The position numbers and the translations under genes are program-made. From Dryas octopetala (Eukaryota > Streptophyta > Magnoliopsida > Rosales > Rosaceae), in NCBI GenBank assembly GCA_963921425.1, contig OY992840.1:14796621-14860620 (forward strand): a stretch of DNA of 64,000 bases. The letters run 5' to 3'. The notes under the pieces were generated by a model. The model was not told the origin of the DNA. It searched no databases and worked only from the letters and a program-made list of their open reading frames with translations. Of this stretch, positions 52,935 through 63,775 are shown piece by piece (positions within the stretch are counted from its first letter, which is position 1; every line of letters starts with the position of its first letter).

Positions 52935-55900
52935 ATGCGTTGGGTTTTTCGCTCAGTCAATGACTATGATATTCCAATATATGGTAAGCAACTCTTGCAG
53001 AGTTTCCATTTTTTGTAATTTACAAAGGTTTTGTGAGGTTTATATATATGTATGAATGTTGTGTGTGGGGATGAGTGCGTGTCATGTGCTTGAGTTTGAA
53101 TATTCTCATGTTAGCTTGTCTGGTAGTGTATTACTTTAGTGTGAGTTGCTTGGCTGCTTGTTGTTGGAGTAATAAAGAATGGGTTTTGACTAGTAGGTGG
53201 TCCAAGAAACACTTTAATGGCTTTTTTCCCTTGTGGTCCTATATGCCCCCTGAGAACACAATAAAAGAGTGGTTGTAATGGCAAGGTAAAACATTAAAGT
53301 GCAAGTGTGTGGTCAAACTAGGGATTTTACAACACAAAGTGTGATTTGTGTGTGCATGTGTGTGTGTTAAAAGTGAGTTACTTTACACTGTGCTCTAACC
53401 TGTAAAGTGTTGCTTTTTTTGTTCATGTGTGGTGTGCAGACATTCCAGAGAGATTTTCTATACGTTTGCATCATGGTGGGATATTGACACCAACTAATTA
53501 TGAAGGGGGACAAGTTATCTGGGTTGATCATTGTGATGTAGACCTAATGTCATTCGTAAGGATTGATGATATGGCTGAAAAGTTAGGTTATAGGGAGACA
53601 TTTGTGTTGTACCACTACAAAGTACCAGAGCTATCATTTGAGGAAGGGTTAAGGTGGCTGGAATGGGAACGAGATGTGGTGACCATGTGTGGTTATGTGA
53701 CAGAAGAGGTTAATATAATAGACATGTACTTTGAGCACCTAACACCAGATGAGGCATATGTAAGGCATAAGACATATGTGGATGAGATAGACAGACATCC
53801 TAGTACTGTTAGGATTGAAATCTTAGATGATGATGATGATGATGCACCACCAAAAGATGATAAAAGTAACAATTCATCAGATGGTATAGATGACCAAAAG
53901 GCTAAACAAGAGGATGCAAATGATATAGGGGATGAAGTGGGTGACAGAGCCCCATATGTTGATATAGCACTTGAAGTTGGTCATGAATCGGCACTAATTG
54001 ATGAGATTGGACAACCACCTGCAGTAGAGAATGATGAAGCACCTGCAAATGAGAATGATGAAACACCTACATGTGAGAATGAGGAAGCACCTACACGTGA
54101 GAATGATGCAACCACTGATCTTCCAACTGATTTTATTGATGTAGACTATGGGCCAGATGATGATCACAGAATAATGAGGAGATTTGTTGATGAAACTTGT
54201 GAAGCACAAGATGCACCAACAAGAAGTGATGCTCCACAAAATATTGTTAGAGCTGAAGATGTTGACATTGAGCAAAATGCAGGGAGTACAGAAGGTGTTG
54301 AGGTTCAACAAAATACAAGGCGGTCCACCCAAAGAAGTAGTACCAGATATACTCCCAATATTGACAGGGTACAAAGGGATTTAGATGTTGGTGAGATTGA
54401 TGACAATCCTGAAGATTATAACACAGATGAATTGCAAAGTGTGCATGGCTCTGATGATGAGGGTCCTCAGTACAGAAGATGGCCTGAGTTCAATCCCAAG
54501 ACCGATATGGCAGACCCAAAATTTATTCTTGGTCAATTATTCAGGGATGCTGAAATGTTTAGGGCAGCAGTGAGAGAATACAGTATAAAGCATGGGTTGG
54601 GCGCAATCAAATTTACCAGAAATGAGTTGTTTAAACTCCATGTGAAGTGCACTACTGGGTGTCCTTGGAAGATGAGGGTCGGAAAGATGTATAGAGACTC
54701 TACATTGCAAATCAAAAAATTCAACAAACATCATACTTGCAATAGGATGCATCAAAATAGGAATGTGTTCAGTAGATGGATCACTGAGAAATATGTTGAG
54801 AAGATAAAAAATAATCCAACATGGCCTGCTGAATCATTCATGCATACTGTTGAATCTGAGTGGGGATGTAGGGTTACCAAAACGCAAGCATATAGGGCTT
54901 TGAGGGCAGCCAAAAAAATCATCGAAGGAACTCATTCTGAGCAATGTGGAATTGTGCAAGAGCAACAACAATTGCTCATTTCAACAAGGCAACAACAATT
55001 GCTCATTTCAACAAGGCAATGGAGGATGTTAAAAGACTTGATGCTGGTGCATATGGGTGGTTGAAGGACAGACCAGCTCAACACTGGAGCAGGTCACACT
55101 TTAGTGGCTTTCCTAGATGTGACATGTTGTTAAATAATCTATGTGAAAGCTTCAATTCAGTTATTCTGAAAGCAAGGAACAAGCCCATTATAACGATGTT
55201 GGAAATGATAAGAACAATGTTAATGAAAAGGATACAAGTCAGAAGAGACAAAATGGTGGCTTTTGATGGTGGTGACATATGCCCTAAAATAAAAAAAAAG
55301 CTAGAAGACAACAAGGTTGGGTCTCAGATATGTTTGGTTACATGGGGGGGGAGGTACTCAGTACCAAGTTGATGCAGGAGGTGGCCATCAATATACTGTG
55401 GACTTGGGAAATCATACATGCAAGTGTATGAGATTTCAATTAACTGGTATCCCATGCATCCATGCAGTGGCTGCAATGAACTACATGAAGTATAAACCTG
55501 AGGCTTTTGTGAACCAATGTTATATGAAGGCCACATATTTGGAGTCATATCAGTGCTTAATCAATCCTGTGAATGGAATGAAACTTTGGGATGCAAATGA
55601 CAATCCTCAACTAACCCCCCCTCAGTACAATAGGCAACCAGGGAGGCCCCGAATGAAAAGGAGAAAGTCACAGAATGAAGTGATTTCAACAGCAGCACTA
55701 AGTGAGCTCACTAACCTAGGTAGGAAAGAACAAGCCACTGTAAGGTGTAGTCACTGCAATGCCACTGGTCATAATGTTAGAACATGTCATAGGCATAGGC
55801 CGCCTAAGGAGAGACCAGCTCAAAGGCCAAGAAAGCGATCCAATTCTCAGGTATTTTACAAATTTGAATTTTATAACTTTATTGTTAACTATTAAGGGAT

Positions 55901-56229
55901 ACTAATTATGGTTGAACAATACCATTGCAGGCATGTACATCTGCCACTCCAAGCATATCTCAAGAACCACAAGCAAGGAGAGTGAACACAAGGGTAATTT
56001 CACATTGTTGAAACTACGTTAGCTTCATTTTTGCAAGTAGAAATTAGTGTCTTACTTGAGATGTTGCATGTAGAAATTAGTATTTTACTTTTAGTATGTT
56101 TAACCTTAATTTCTTATTGACAAAATGAAGGCAAGAAGATCTTCTACTAGCACCAGATCATCCTATCAGGCTAGATCTTCCCAAGATGCTACATGTAATA
56201 CACCACCAGCAACACAACCATCACAGTGA
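52935..56229 (+). pseudogene. MuDR-type transposase, catalytic core deleted
   Basis: Exon 1 is 52935-52983 (MRWVFRSVNDYDIP), joining in phase at the acceptor before 53440. Then follow: a PB1-like N-terminal domain (53440-53790), an acidic repeat-rich stretch with ENDEAPTRENDE-type repeats, and the MuDR DNA-binding domain (about 54500-54935, CTTGCPWKMRV...HTCN). At about 54940-54947 the reading jumps straight to MWNCARATTIAHFNKA, so the part that should hold the D-D-E catalytic residues is missing and the frame shifts. A 27-bp direct duplication sits at 54962-55015. A run of eight G at 55344-55351 causes another frameshift. Downstream are a SWIM zinc finger (CKCMRF...CIHAVAAM) and a zinc knuckle CSHCNATGHNVRTC, then small exons to a stop at 56227-56229. 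Not functional. Confidence 0.9.
54962..55015 (+). repeat. 27-bp tandem duplication in the transposase
   Basis: Two exact copies (54962-54988 and 54989-55015), coding ATTIAHFNK twice in the transposase frame. It lies about 20 bp from the deletion junction, so both may come from one repair event. Confidence 0.95.
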
Positions 56230-56364
56230 TGAATGAGGTCAACCAATGCCAAGTAGTGATTGAATACGTCTATCAATGGGTTTGGACAGCTTTTGAATAG
56301 TTTTTGAATGGTCTTTTGAATAGTTTTTGGATGGTTTTGGACAGATTTTGGATGGATTTTGTGG

Positions 56365-56634
56365 GCAGATTTTGTTGTTTTTGTGAAATTTGGTATAGTT
56401 GGCATTGGTGGTGAATTATGGATTTTAATTGTAATTTGAACCTATGCAGTATTGCATATCTTGGAACTTATTAGAATTTTAGTTAATGGCAGTGCTTTTG
56501 GACAGATTTTGTTGTTTTGATCAATTTTGGTATAGTTGGCATTGGTGGTGAATTATGGATTTTAATTATAATTTGAACCTATGCAGTATTGCATATCTTG
56601 GATCTTTTTAGAATTTTAGTTAATGGCAATGCTT
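56365..56634. repeat. Two 137-bp tandem repeats inside the MULE
   Basis: CAGATTTTGTTGTTTT starts both units (56366 and 56503); they run to AATGGCARTGCTT. Located in the 3' flank of the transposase gene. Differ at a handful of sites. Confidence 0.85.
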
Positions 56635-56996
56635 ATTTATGCTTTATATTTTTGCTCAAAACCCTTGTACATATTTGTGGATCACTAATTGCAGGCTAAC
56701 ATTTAGGCTACCTCAATTTAATTATGTACTCAGATGCAAAATGATAAATTTCAAAATGTTCAATTTAATTATGCACACACATTTTTTCAAAGCTGCAACA
56801 TAATCACAAAAATTATCAAATTGCACAAAGAGTATCATACACAGGGAAAATCACATAAAACCTTCGGTAGGTTTAGAACAACATATGCCAAAAAGCTTAG
56901 CCCTTAACTCATAAACCCTTTAACAAAATAGCCATAAAATATAAAAAGCAAAGACATACGAAGGGAACATCCCAAACCCCTTAACACCTTAACCAC
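56635..56996. other. MULE internal A+T-rich spacer
   Basis: Between the convergent transposase and zinc-finger genes; no further frame seen. Confidence 0.5.
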
Positions 56997-57401
56997 TTAG
57001 TCATTTTTGCTTTTAGCATACAACACAATAAAAAAAATCCAACCCAACACCATTATAACCCAAAATACTTTATCCTTCTTTCGAACCCTTCTCAATTCAT
57101 CTTCAGCCACTTCAATCCTCTTCAACAGACCTGGTATGATGTTCTTCGAACGTTCGCACATGGGGGGGTCTACCCACTCCCAGAATTGACACCCTCTTTG
57201 CTGCAAATGCACAACCAGTAAAAAAAAAAATGGTCACTTTACAAACAACAAACCATCAAAGCATAAAACTATACTTCATCAAATTAAAGCTCTATTAACT
57301 CCATATCTGGGACATCGAATGAATCTCCTTCCTGGATTCAAATCCGTCCACGAGGTGAAGAGTAAAGCTCGATTACCACACCGACATGATACCCAGTCCA
57401 T
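56997..57401 (-). CDS. GRF-type zinc finger protein with C-terminal membrane span (MULE-borne)
   Basis: Two exons on the minus strand, 57300-57401 and 56997-57200, give 101 residues in an unbroken frame. Exon 1 codes MDWVSCRCGNRALLFTSW then NPGRRFIRCPRYG; exon 2 continues QRGCQFWEWVDPPMCERS. CxCG, NPGRRF, RCPRY and GCQFWEW are the landmarks of the GRF zinc finger. The C-terminus has a charged helix and a hydrophobic span (VFWVIMVLGWIFFIVLYA, about 77-94). GRF finger proteins of this short type are common in plant genomes. The gene lies wholly inside the MULE, opposite to the transposase. Function unknown; it may be an accessory gene of the element or a captured host gene. The donor is GTTAAT, chosen because it keeps the family sequence. 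Confidence 0.75.
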
Positions 57402-57658
57402 TTGAGGCAAGAACTGGAAAAAAAAAAAAAACCAATCTAATACCAAACAAAGAAAGATGAAGCAGGAAGAGGAAGGGTTATCTTGACTTCACTTTTTCTG
57501 GGGAGTGAAGAAGCTAGATCTGGAGGTTAACCTTTTAATAATGGCACATGGTTTCAAGGAAGATAGAGAAAGAGAGGTACAGAGAGACCTGCAACGGCAT
57601 CTTCTTTCAAATCAATTTTGAGTTTTAAATTATTTTTTTATTATTTTACCAGATGTGG

Positions 57659-57902
57659 CAGGGCTGACATGGCCATTTTAGGCGAAAACCAACCTCTTGC
57701 AGCCACGTTTGCGCCAGGGTAGCTGTCTGCGTGGCCCACGTCAGCGACACGTAGGCGGTTAACGGCCTGACTGACGGACAATGTAACAGAGGTATGTATT
57801 TGACACGAAATGAAAGTTGAGGGTTTTTTTTGCATATTTTGAAAGTTGGGGTACTAAGTTGAAAATCAATGTATAATTGAGGTACTAAATTATAATTTAC
57901 TC
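57659..57902. repeat. MULE right terminal inverted repeat
   Basis: Inverse of 52316-52559; ends TTATAATTTACTC, directly followed by AAAAATAAA. Confidence 0.95.
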
Positions 57903-57911
57903 AAAAATAAA
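57903..57911. repeat. 9-bp target duplication, right
   Basis: AAAAATAAA, exact match to 52307-52315. Confidence 0.95.
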
Positions 57912-59089
57912 TTAAAATGAACCAGGTAGACTAAAACATGTTTCTCTTATATTTTCTTGATTTCTTTTCTTTTTGCTTAAAATAAACAAATTAAACAAAA
58001 AAAAAGTATGGAAAAGAAGAAATAAGGAATATCTAGATATTTATGAAATAAAATATGAAAAGCAACCCGGTGTGCTGTGCTGTACTGTACTGTGCATGCA
58101 GAGAAAGAAGCAAGGTACGTGGTGCAATGAAGAGAGAGAGCTGAGGATGAACATGAACCTGCACTTTCACCTAACACAAAAGAAAGAACAAAACTTACCT
58201 ATCCCCGCGATGCCACCTGTGTGGTGTCGCTAGGGAGGGAGAAAGAAAGAGAGAAAAAAAAAAAAAAGGAGAGAGGAGAGAGGAGAGAGGAGAGAGAAAA
58301 GAGATGATGGGGATACCACTAGGGCATCCGGGGGCAGCTAAGTTTCACTCCAAAAGAAAAGATATGTCTAGCTCAAAGCTTTCAGATCTTTAACCACATC
58401 CTACTCAAACTCATCCACCTGTCCCCAGCCCACATGTCCCTTTAAATTACAGCTTTAATTTGCTCCAACACCACTCTTTCTCTCTAACACGTACTCCAAA
58501 ATCCTTCACTTTCTTTTCATATACTATCATTTATAGTTCTCCTATAACATTACTCAAACCTTTTTTCTAGTTTTTTACCCTTCATATTCTGTGCATGAAC
58601 AGTCATCATCTTTTAGAAAACAATATTCTGTGTATAAGAACTGCAAGTCTCCAGATAGCTCTAAACCCCAACAATTAATATATACATAAAATCAATCATA
58701 CGGTACCGTATCACATGTAAACCACCAAATATAGCCATCATTTCCACATCAAACAAAACAATACATGAAATTGAAATATATAAATTCGCTTAATTAATTC
58801 TCAACACGTGTTATATATATAAATAACTAATTAAAAACATTCGCACAGAGACAAAAAGGACTTGATTAACATCGATTAAGCAAAGAGAGTAGATTGCGAC
58901 GTGCAGAGAAAAACTTAACGGAAGGAAATAGTGACATGATATCTCAACATGAGAGAAGAAAATATCCTACAATTTATTGTTTCAACTCTTCCTTCTCTTA
59001 TGTTGAGATGCATGCCACGACAACATTCCTATTGCAAGTAAATTCTTCTCCAACGTGGACTTAAGATTAACAGTATCAAACACCTTTCC
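57912..59089. other. 3' flank of unit 1, now upstream of copy 2
   Basis: Continuation of the malate synthase 3' flank, with a GA-rich tract (58230-58310) that is longer than its partner at 62940-62990. It ends in AACAGTATCAAACACC at about 59084, where the duplication junction to unit 2 lies. No gene seen; it must serve as the distal promoter of copy 2 if that copy is expressed. Confidence 0.7.
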
Positions 59090-59176
59090 TTATATATATA
59101 TCTATGGCTATACCTTTCCTTATCCTCAAAATCCCACAAAAGCATAGCATAGTTTTGTTAGGAGAGAAGGAAAAAA

Positions 59177-62087
59177 ATGATGGGTCTTGGGACACAAAAT
59201 GGTTACCACGCACCAGTACTCGTGAAGGGTACTGGTGCGGGCTATGATGTCCCCCAAGGAATGGAGATTCGGGGACGGTATGACGAAGAATTTGCAAAGA
59301 TTTTGACCAAGGAGGCCTTGCAATTCGTGGTGGAGTTGCAGAGGGAGTTTAGGAACCGTGTCAAGTATGCCTTGGAATGTAGGAAGGAGGCTAAGAGGAG
59401 GTACAATGAGGGGGGTTTGCCTGGGTTTGACCCGGCTACCAAGTTCATAAGGGAAGGGGATTGGGTGTGTGCGCCTGTCCCACAAGCAGTGGTTGATCGG
59501 AAGGTGGAGATTATAGGACCTGTGGAGAGGAAGATGGTCATCAATGCCCTCAATTCTGGAGCAAAAGTTTTCATGGTATGTTGACTACTTTCATCACTAA
59601 GGTTATCTGCAACTTGCATAGTTGCATATATTTTATAGTGGGTCCTACCTGCTTCAACATGTCCACCTATATTTACTTACCATATGCTTTTATAAATTAT
59701 AGCGGGTCTAACTTGCATCGTATTTAGAGATCAAATCTTTCTTGAAAGAAAATTCTACCAACATCACATGTCATAAAGAAAAATTGTATAATGTAGACAT
59801 GCAGGTAATTTTTTACTCTTAATTAGTTAATTATATGTTAAGGGATCACTTTTTACTATTAGGTAAAAATGCTTTAAATATATTTGTATAACATATAGTG
59901 TTCACATTAAAAATATGTGATAAAACACGTAACATTCATTTATATAAGTGAGTCTTATGTAATTATTTGTCAATATGAGTGAGTTTTATGTATGTGGTAC
60001 ATTTCTACCTTTTTGTTATGTTGAATTAGATTAAATTAACTGGGCTACACTAAATTGTGTTAAATTGTAATGAATTAGACTGTATTTATTGATTGAAGGT
60101 TTTAGAGGTCTTTACCACTACTTAAGCATCATATAATTTCTTAAATTCATGCCTCCATATGGTACAATTTTAGTCTACCAAGTATATATAGTTCAGTCTA
60201 GGACGGTGTACTAAACAGTTAGTAACACGTACGTTTAAATCCAACAAAAGTAATTAAGGGACCAAGTTAATTTCGAATTTGTAGGCTGACTTTGAAGATG
60301 CACTGTCACCAAGCTGGGAGAACCTGATAAGAGGCCAAGTGAATCTCAAAGATGCTGTTGATGGGAGCATAACCTTCCATGACAAGGCCAGGAAGAGGGT
60401 TTACAAGCTGAATGAGCACAACAGAGCCAAGCTTTTTGTGCGTCCAAGAGGTTGGCACTTGCCTGAGGCTCACATTCTCATTGATGGTGAGCCTGCAACT
60501 GGTTGCCTTGTGGACTTTGGCCTTTACTTTTACCACAACTATGCAGCTTTCCGCCAAACCCAAGGTGCAGGGTTTGGACCTTTCTTCTATCTCCCTAAAA
60601 TGGAGCATTCAAGGTGAGGACTAATCACCTTTGATCAAACAAGCTAATTAAAGTTATTTGCTTCAATATATTTAATCGTTTTTGGGACGACATAATACAA
60701 CAATAATAGTAGTGTCACCAAATAAATTGTGTCATAGTTTACAGATATAGTATTCGAATTTCATGTCATTATGCAATTTGAACATTGTGGATGTCGCTCA
60801 TGAATTTCCTATGAGGAAAACTTGAAAAGGGTACCCTTCGAATTTATTTTTCTCCTTATCTTTTCTATTTCAAGAATATGAATATTAATTGGCAAGAGTA
60901 TTTTGGCAGGGAAGCTAAAATATGGAACTGTGTGTTTGAGAAGGCAGAGAAGATGGCAGGGATAGAAAGAGGAAGCATCAGGGCCACTGTTCTGATTGAA
61001 ACACTTCCAGCTGTGTTTCAAATGGATGAAATTCTGTATGAGCTGAGGGATCACTCTGTTGGCTTGAACTGTGGAAGATGGGATTACATTTTCAGCTATG
61101 TCAAAACCTTCCAGGCTCACCCGGACCGCCTATTGCCCGACCGGGTTCAGGTTGGCATGGCTCAACACTTCATGAAGAGTTACTCTGAACGCCTTATAAG
61201 GACATGCCATAGGCGTGGTGTGCATGCCATGGGAGGCATGGTATGTAATTGTTGTTCATTTAAGCATTAATTTCTGTCACATAGGACAAGCTATGTGCAT
61301 CTCGTGCACACATATTGGTCCAAGTTCTTTTTTCGGATAATTGACTGATATGGTAGTGACGAACTAGCAATTGGTAGCAATGTTGAATATAAATGAAATT
61401 CATTTGGGTAATTTTTGAATTTGAGGACAGGCAGCTCAGATTCCAATTAGAGATGACCCAGTTGCAAATGAAGCAGCATTGGATTTGGTGAGGAAGGACA
61501 AGCTAAGAGAGGTGAAAGCAGGACATGATGGAACATGGGCAGCACATCCAGGACTAATCCCAGCCTGCATGGAAATCTTCACCAACAACATGGGCAATGC
61601 CCCCAACCAAATCCAAAGCATGAGGAGAGAAGATGCAGCCAACATAACTGAGGAAGACCTCTTGCAGAGGCCCAGAGGAGCCCGAACCATGGACGGTCTC
61701 CGGCTGAATACCCGGGTTGGGATTCAGTACTTGGCAGCATGGCTGACTGGTGCAGGGTCAGTGCCTCTCTACAACCTCATGGAAGATGCTGCCACAGCTG
61801 AGATAAGCAGGGTTCAGAACTGGCAGTGGATCAAGTATGGAGTGGAATTGGATGGAGATGGGCTTGGAGTTAGAGTTGGGAAGGAGCTGTTTGGGAGAGT
61901 TGTGGAGGAAGAGATGGGTAGGATTGAAAGAGAGGTTGGGAAGGAGAAGTTCAAGAAGGGAATGTATAAGGAAGCTTGCAAGATCTTCACCAGACAATGC
62001 ACTGCCCAAACACTTGATGATTTTCTGACTCTGGATGCTTATAATCATATCGTCATTCACCACCCAAAGGGGTCATCCAGGCTCTAA
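59177..62087 (+). CDS. MLS: Malate synthase, glyoxysomal (copy 2)
   Basis: Same reaction and place as copy 1. Exons 59177-59575, 60285-60613, 60910-61240, 61431-62087; 571 residues ending SRL. Exons 2-4 give a protein identical to copy 1. Exon 1 has six base differences, and all of them change amino acids (F to L, N to G, E to Q, A to V, T to I, relative to copy 1); the last three alter residues that are usually conserved in plant malate synthases (VPEG, AVAD, EITG). Only about 86 bp of the original upstream DNA, including the TATA box, was duplicated. It is open and splice-competent, but its expression is likely changed or lost. Confidence 0.95.
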
Positions 62088-63775
62088 ATTCACATGCATG
62101 CATCATCTTCTTTTCAAATCACTAGTGTCTGTCTGTTACTACCACTAGTACCTCTACTATTACCAAATCAATAACAGTGTCTCTCCAATATATAACTTGA
62201 CTTTGGTTATTATTAATGGAGGATCGTTGGATCGATCTGTATTGGGGGTACCGTGGATGCAATCCAATGGTCCCAAAAGAGGAACCTCACCCCCTTTGCA
62301 AGAGTAGCTACAGTATATGTAATTTTGTAACCTGCCATTAATGGAATATTCAACGTTATTATTATATTATTTTTTATTAATTTCCACCTTTTTTTGCTTG
62401 CAGATGTGTCAAAATTCTGTTCAGTTTTGAAGGTATGACTGTACGAGATAATGTGAAATATATAATTAATTAACCTTTATACAATATTCATCATAGAAAA
62501 GAAATATATAACAGGCCGGCTAGGTCCAATATTAATTTTTATACAATTTTTATTTTTATGGTATAGGGCCATAGGCTAGCTAGATCTAAGGTTCAATTAC
62601 TTCCAATATAAAAAATAAATTAAAATCAACCAGGTAGACTAAAACATGTTTCTCTTATATTTTCTTGATTTCTTTTCTTTTTGCTTAAAATAAACAAATT
62701 AAACAAAAAAAAAGTATGGAAAAGAAGAAATAAGGAATATCTAGATATTTATGAAATAAAATATGAAAAGCAACCCGGTGTGCTGTGCTGTACTGTACTG
62801 TGCATGCAGAGAAAGAAGCAAGGTACGTGGTGCAATGAAGAGAGAGAGCTGAGGATGAACATGAACCCGCACTTTCACCTAACACAAAAGAAAGAACAAA
62901 ACTTACCTATCCCTGGATGCCACCTGTGTGGTGTCGCTAGGGAGGGAGAAAGAAAGAGAGAAAAAAATAGAGGAGAGAGGAGAGAGAAAAGAGATGATGG
63001 GGATACCGCCTAGTGGTATCCGGGGGCAGCTAAGTTTCACTCCAAAAGAAAAGATATGTCTAGCTCAAAGCTTTCAGATCTTTAACCACATCCTACTCAA
63101 ACTCATCCACCTGTCCCCAGCCCACTTGTCCCTTTAAATTACAGCTTTAATTTGCTCCAACACCACTCTCTCTCTCTAACACGTACTCCAAAATCCTTCA
63201 CTTTCCTTTCATATACTATCATTTATAGTCTCCTAGAACATTACTCAAACCTTTTTTCTAGTTTTTTACCCTTCATATTCTGTGCATGAACAGTCATCAT
63301 CTTTTAGAAAACAATATTCTGTGTATAAGAACTGCAAGTCTCCAAATAGCTCTAAACCCCAACAATTAATATATACATAAAATCAATCATACGGTACCGT
63401 ATCACATGTAAACCACCAAAATATAGCCATCATTTCCACATCAAACAAAACAATACATGAAATTGAAATATGTAAATTCGCTTAATTAATCTCAACACGT
63501 GTTATATATATACATAACTAATTAAAAACATTCGCACAGAGACAAAAAGGACTTGATTAACATCGATTAAGCAAAGAAAGTAGATTGCGACGTGCAGAGA
63601 AAAACTTAACGGAAGGAAACAGTGACATGATATCTCAACATGAGAGAAGAAAATATCCTACAATTTATTGTTTCAACTCCTCCTTCTCTTATGTTGAGAT
63701 GCATGCCACGACAACATTCCTATTGCAAGTAAATTCTTCTCCAACGTGGGCTTAAGATTAACAGTATCAAACACC
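62088..63775. other. 3' flank of malate synthase copy 2
   Basis: Matches 51784-52315 plus 57912-59084. Small differences in the GA-rich tract near 62945-62990 and a few substitutions. No independent gene. Confidence 0.6.

Larger units (their letters stand above)
52316..57902 (+). mobile_element. Mutator-like element (MULE), 5,587 bp
   Basis: Terminal inverted repeats 52316-52559 and 57659-57902, 244 bp each, begin GAGTAAATTATAATTTAG and match with few substitutions. A perfect 9-bp target duplication flanks it, as known for Mutator. It carries a broken MuDR-type transposase on the plus strand, a tandem repeat in the middle, and a GRF zinc-finger gene on the minus strand near the right end. 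High similarity of the ends and the clean duplication indicate a fairly recent insertion. Confidence 0.97.
48797..59084. repeat. Tandem duplication, unit 1 (split by a Mutator-like element)
   Basis: 48797-52315 plus 57912-59084 (4,692 bp) align end to end with unit 2 at 59090-63775 (4,686 bp). The part between is the inserted element and one copy of its target duplication. The unit contains the whole malate synthase gene, 86 bp above its ATG and about 1.7 kb of 3' flank. Confidence 0.93.
59090..63775. repeat. Tandem duplication, unit 2 (empty MULE site)
   Basis: Starts at the TATATATATATC just above malate synthase and ends at AACAGTATCAAACACC (63760-63775). No element interrupts it; AAAAATAAATTAAAAT occurs once at about 62610. 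Confidence 0.93.
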
